A stretch of 8,609 bases of DNA from an uncultured Litorilinea sp. (lineage in GTDB: Bacteria > Chloroflexota > Anaerolineae > Caldilineales > Caldilineaceae): contig CAKZVN010000355.1 of NCBI GenBank assembly GCA_937922105.1, positions 1-8,609 on the forward strand, given 5' to 3'. Position numbers and translations under genes: made by a program. Shown piece by piece: positions 6,352-8,609 of this stretch (position 1 is the first letter of the stretch; every line of letters starts with the position of its first letter). Under the pieces are notes generated by a model. That model was not told the origin of the DNA. It searched no databases and saw only the letters and a program-made list of their open reading frames with translations.

Positions 6352-6630
6352 ATGGACAGTACCGCCCTGATTGCCGCCGCGTCCATCATCTCTGCGGGCC
6401 TTTGCATTGCCATCGGCTCCATCGGCCCGGCGCTGGGCGAAGGGCGCGCGCTCGCCCAGGCGCTGAGCGCCATCGCGCAGCAGCCCGACGAAGCGGGGAC
6501 CATCACGCGCACTTTGTTCGTGGGGTTGGCGATGGTGGAATCCACCGCCATCTACTGTTTCGTCATCTCCATCATCCTGATCTTCGTCAACCCGTTTTGG
6601 ACCTACGCCATTGCCCAGGCAGGCGGCTAG
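6352..6630 (+). CDS. atpE: N-type ATPase Fo subunit c (rotor ring), two-carboxylate type
   Basis: Ring-forming ion carrier, 92 aa, two-helix hairpin. Helix 1 carries the Gly-rich face G-S-I-G-P-A-L-G-E-G (22-31) with E30 at the position of Q32 in Na+-dependent Ilyobacter c subunits. The loop A-Q-Q-P-D-E (42-47) binds gamma/epsilon. Helix 2 carries V-E-S-T-A-I-Y (62-68): E63 is the ion-binding carboxylate, with S64, T65 and Y68 completing the known Na+-coordination set. Two glutamates per site are also described in the Na+ ring of Fusobacterium nucleatum. I infer Na+ coupling, but at least one N-type ring (Burkholderia pseudomallei, c17) was reported as H+-specific, so the motif does not settle the ion. 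The start has AAGGAG (6337-6342) 9 nt upstream. A large structured gap follows this gene. Confidence 0.97.
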   Translation: MDSTALIAAASIISAGLCIAIGSIGPALGEGRALAQALSAIAQQPDEAGTITRTLFVGLAMVESTAIYCFVISIILIFVNPFWTYAIAQAGG

Positions 6631-6788
6631 AGTCGTGTCTGCCGATCCTCATGCCGAGTTGCCAGGCCGCCTAGCCTGGGAGGGAAGCATCCCCCTCGGC
6701 ATAAGGACGGGGATGTTGCGGCTGCGCCTCACCAGGACCGGGGCGCGCCGGCACACCGGGCAGGCGTATTGCCGCGGAGGTTCACGCC
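6631..6788 (+). other. atpE-atpF intercistronic gap
   Basis: The only sizeable gap in an otherwise overlapping operon (158 bp). It contains the three-way-junction element at 6646-6707, then GC-rich sequence including an 8-bp GGCGCGCC palindrome, and the atpF Shine-Dalgarno GGAGG (6776-6780), 8 nt before ATG 6789. An open frame starting with TTG 6611 crosses the gap and ends at 6799, but it has no Shine-Dalgarno and an Arg-rich, unrecognisable product, so I do not call it. Confidence 0.75.
6646..6707 (+). promoter_or_regulatory. Three-way-junction RNA element between atpE and atpF
   Basis: The closing stem pairs TCCT-c-ATGCCGAG (6646-6658) with CTCGGCAT-a-AGGA (6695-6707): 12 pairs and one C/A mismatch. 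It encloses two further hairpins: CCAGGC (6662-6667)/GCCTGG (6674-6679), perfect with a 6-nt loop, and GGGA (6682-6685)/TCCC (6690-6693) with a 4-nt loop. It starts 15 nt after the atpE stop. Without a U-tract it is not a simple terminator. Inference: it protects or processes the 3' end of the c-subunit message, or attenuates transcription into atpFAG, matching the much higher need for c. Confidence 0.72.
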
Positions 6789-7634
6789 ATGCTGATTGAT
6801 TGGTTTACCGTCGTCGCCCAGATCGTCAATTTCCTGATCTTGGTCTGGCTCCTGCGACGGCTGCTCTATGGGCCGGTGCTGCGCGCCATGCAAGCGCGCG
6901 AGGCGCGCATTGCCGCGCAGTCCGCCGAGGCGCTCGCGGCCAAACAAGTCGCAGAGCAGGAGGCCGCCGAGTTGCGCCGCTTGCAAGCCCAACTGGAAGA
7001 GAGCCGTGACCAGGTATTGGCCGCGGCGCGGCAAGAGGCCGAAGAACGGCGCAAGGAACTAGTCGCCCAGGCGCGACGGGAATTAGACGAGGCGCGTGCC
7101 GGGTGGTATCGCGGACTCCAGGCCGAGCGGGAAGCCTTTCTGCGCGAGCTGCGTCGCCGCTTGGGCAGCCAACTCTGCGCGATCAGCCGCCAGGCCCTGG
7201 CGGACTTGGCAGACGCCGAGTTGGAGGCACGCGCGGTGGCGCTCTTTGTGCGTCGTTTGGCCGCGCTGGAGGCAGATGAACGCGCGCGGCTGGTGGCTTC
7301 GGCGCGCAAGGGCACGCGTCCCATCTTCGTGCGCAGCGCCTTCCCCCTGGACGACGCCGCGCGCCGCGCGCTGGAAGACGCGCTCTTCGCCGGGCTGGAC
7401 AAACCGAACAAGCTGACGTATGAGCAAGACCCTGCGCTCTTGTGCGGCGTCGAGATCAGCACCCAGGACCACAAGATCGCTTGGACCATGGCGGATTACT
7501 TGGCCGCGCTGGAGCGCGATATTCTGGAACACTTGGAGGGCGAGATCGAGAACGGGCGGCGCAACGGCGCGCTGCTCCCCGCGCCTGCGCTGCGCGTCGA
7601 GACGACAACCCCGGAGCAGAGCCATGCCGGATGA
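6789..7634 (+). CDS. atpF: N-type ATPase subunit b with delta-like C-terminal domain
   Basis: Peripheral-stalk subunit, 281 aa, clearly longer than the roughly 160 aa of ordinary b. It has one N-terminal membrane helix (about 4-24, I-D-W-F-T-V-V-A-Q-I-V-N-F), then L-Y-G-P-V-L and a long charged coiled coil (about 30-135; Ala, Glu, Arg and Gln rich) that forms the stator arm. A C-terminal region (about 140-250) includes D-P-A-L-L-C-G-V-E-I-S-T-Q-D-H-K (214-229), reminiscent of the C-terminal motif of subunit delta/OSCP. No atpH gene is present between atpF and atpA, so this domain probably replaces delta in holding the top of F1. The start ATG is set by GGAGG at 6776-6780. The 3' end overlaps atpA by 11 nt. 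The final 30 residues are polar and Pro-containing. Confidence 0.93.
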   Translation: MLIDWFTVVAQIVNFLILVWLLRRLLYGPVLRAMQAREARIAAQSAEALAAKQVAEQEAAELRRLQAQLEESRDQVLAAARQEAEERRKELVAQARRELDEARAGWYRGLQAEREAFLRELRRRLGSQLCAISRQALADLADAELEARAVALFVRRLAALEADERARLVASARKGTRPIFVRSAFPLDDAARRALEDALFAGLDKPNKLTYEQDPALLCGVEISTQDHKIAWTMADYLAALERDILEHLEGEIENGRRNGALLPAPALRVETTTPEQSHAG

Positions 7635-8609
7635 AACCTCCGCCGGGCTGGTCGCCACCCTCGAAGGCACGCTGGCGGCTGTGGAACAGGCGCTGGACGG
7701 GCGCGCGCCCACCCCTACGGTACGCCAGATCGGGACAATCAAGCAGATCGGTCACGGGATTGCGCTGGTGGACGGTCTGCCAGGCGCCAAGTCCGAGGAG
7801 CTGGTGCGCTTCCCCGGCGATGTCATGGGGATGGTCTTTAATCTGGACGCCGATGAGGTGGGCGTCATCCTCTTGGGCAGCAGCAGCGGTCTGAAGGCCG
7901 GGCAAGAGGTCCACCGCACCGGTCGTGTGCTGGATGTGGGCGTGGGCGACGGTGTGTTGGGGCGGGTGATTGACCCCCTGGGCAGGCCGCTGGACCATCG
8001 CGGCCCGGTGCGCTTCACCCAGCGCCGCCCCATCGAGCGCCCCGCGCCCCCCATCATGCACCGCGTGCCGGTCTCGGTTCCCCTGCAGACGGGCATCAAA
8101 GTCATTGACGCCACCATTCCCATCGGTCGCGGTCAACGCGAGTTGATCCTGGGCGACCGCCAAACCGGCAAGACCGCCATCGCGCTGGACACCATCCTCA
8201 ACCAGCGCGGCAAGGACGTGATCTGCGTCTATTGCGCCATCGGACAGCGCAGCTCCGGCGTCGCCAAGTTGATTGCCGATCTGACCGCCCACGACGCGCT
8301 GGACTATTGCGCCATCGTGGTTGCCGCGGGCGAGGAGCCGCCTGGTCTCCAGTTCATTGCGCCCTATGCCGCGACGACGATTGCCGAAAGCTTTATGGAA
8401 CAGGGCCGCGACGTGCTCATTGTCTATGACGACTTGACGCGCCATGCCTGGGCCTATCGCGAATTGTCGCTGTTGCTGCGTCGCCCGCCCGGTCGGGAAG
8501 CCTTCCCCGGCGACATTTTCTACCTGCACTCGCGGCTGTTGGAGCGAGCCACCGCGCTGCGCCCCGAGTATGGCGGCGGCACGTTGACTGCGCTGCCCAT
8601 CGTCGAGAC
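7624..8609 (+). CDS. atpA: N-type ATPase F1 subunit alpha (3' part outside window)
   Basis: Non-catalytic, nucleotide-binding headpiece subunit; 328 codons are visible of about 500 expected. The N-terminal segment (1-33) should meet the peripheral stalk. The beta-barrel (R-Q-I-G-T-I-K-Q-I-G-H-G-I-A-L-V-D-G-L, 34-52) follows. The P-loop is GDRQTGKT (177-184); the Q-T-G-K-T form distinguishes alpha from beta's G-V-G-K-T. Walker B is D-V-L-I-V-Y-D-D-L-T (263-272), then R-H-A-W-A-Y-R and LLLRRPPGREAFPGDIFYLH (283-302). The arginine finger lies beyond the right edge. Start ATG 7624 overlaps the atpF stop by 11 nt and has GGAG (7613-7616) 7 nt upstream. The reading frame stays open to the end of the window, where atpG would be expected after it. 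Confidence 0.97.
   Translation, partial: MPDETSAGLVATLEGTLAAVEQALDGRAPTPTVRQIGTIKQIGHGIALVDGLPGAKSEELVRFPGDVMGMVFNLDADEVGVILLGSSSGLKAGQEVHRTGRVLDVGVGDGVLGRVIDPLGRPLDHRGPVRFTQRRPIERPAPPIMHRVPVSVPLQTGIKVIDATIPIGRGQRELILGDRQTGKTAIALDTILNQRGKDVICVYCAIGQRSSGVAKLIADLTAHDALDYCAIVVAAGEEPPGLQFIAPYAATTIAESFMEQGRDVLIVYDDLTRHAWAYRELSLLLRRPPGREAFPGDIFYLHSRLLERATALRPEYGGGTLTALPIVE

Noticed and set aside
6728..6788. GGCGCGCC palindrome and CCGG repeats before atpF
   Set aside because: Short GC palindromes are expected by chance at this base composition.
6611..6799. Short frame bridging atpE and atpF (62 codons, TTG start)
   Set aside because: No ribosome-binding site, Arg-rich product without family features, and most of it lies within the RNA-like structure.
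7456..8529. Open frame of 357 codons opposite atpA
   Set aside because: Shadow of the conserved alpha-subunit sequence; no start signal.

Overview
The window is GC-rich bacterial DNA with tightly packed genes. It holds two divergent transcription units separated by a structured intergenic region of about 460 bp. The leftward unit (positions 1-2636, minus strand) encodes a family-5 ABC solute-binding lipoprotein and, downstream of it, the start of a DppB/OppB-type permease that runs off the left edge. The rightward unit (3096-8609, plus strand) is an N-type rotary ATPase operon in the diagnostic order atpD-atpC-atpQ-atpR-atpB-atpE-atpF-atpA. It is cut by the right edge inside atpA; atpG (gamma) would be expected next.

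The N-ATPase assignment rests on five points: F1 beta and epsilon come first instead of last; two small membrane-protein genes (atpQ, atpR) sit before the a-subunit gene; there is no separate delta gene (atpH); the b subunit is long and carries a delta-like C-terminal domain; and the c subunit has carboxylates in both helices (E30 and E63) with the S-T-x-x-Y residues of Na+-binding rings. In the literature N-ATPases are usually second copies beside an ordinary H+ F-ATPase and are thought to work as ATP-driven Na+ or H+ pumps.

The genes are almost all translationally coupled. The junctions D/C, C/Q, Q/R, R/B and F/A overlap by 4 to 25 nt, and B/E is separated by 4 nt. The single exception is a 158-bp gap after atpE. 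It contains an inverted-repeat array that can fold into a three-way junction on a 13-position closing stem. This is the most striking non-coding signal in the window. It lies where the operon must separate high c-subunit output from the single- or low-copy subunits downstream.

The binding-protein/permease junction carries a comparable element: a 20-position hairpin whose imperfect positions are mostly G-U pairs if read on the transcribed (minus) strand. The divergent intergenic region holds a perfect 12-bp tandem repeat in the binding-protein leader, a nested inverted repeat of about 85 bp, and a perfect 8-bp hairpin just before atpD.

Organism: the Ala/Pro-rich linker after a Gly-rich lipobox in the binding protein, the high GC, the monoderm-like lipoprotein transporter and the gene content suggest a Chloroflexota (Anaerolineae/Caldilineae-like) bacterium. 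This is inference from style, not proof. No tRNA, rRNA, CRISPR array, transposase or phage gene was seen. The proteins belong to known families; the possibly undescribed elements are the RNA-like structures.
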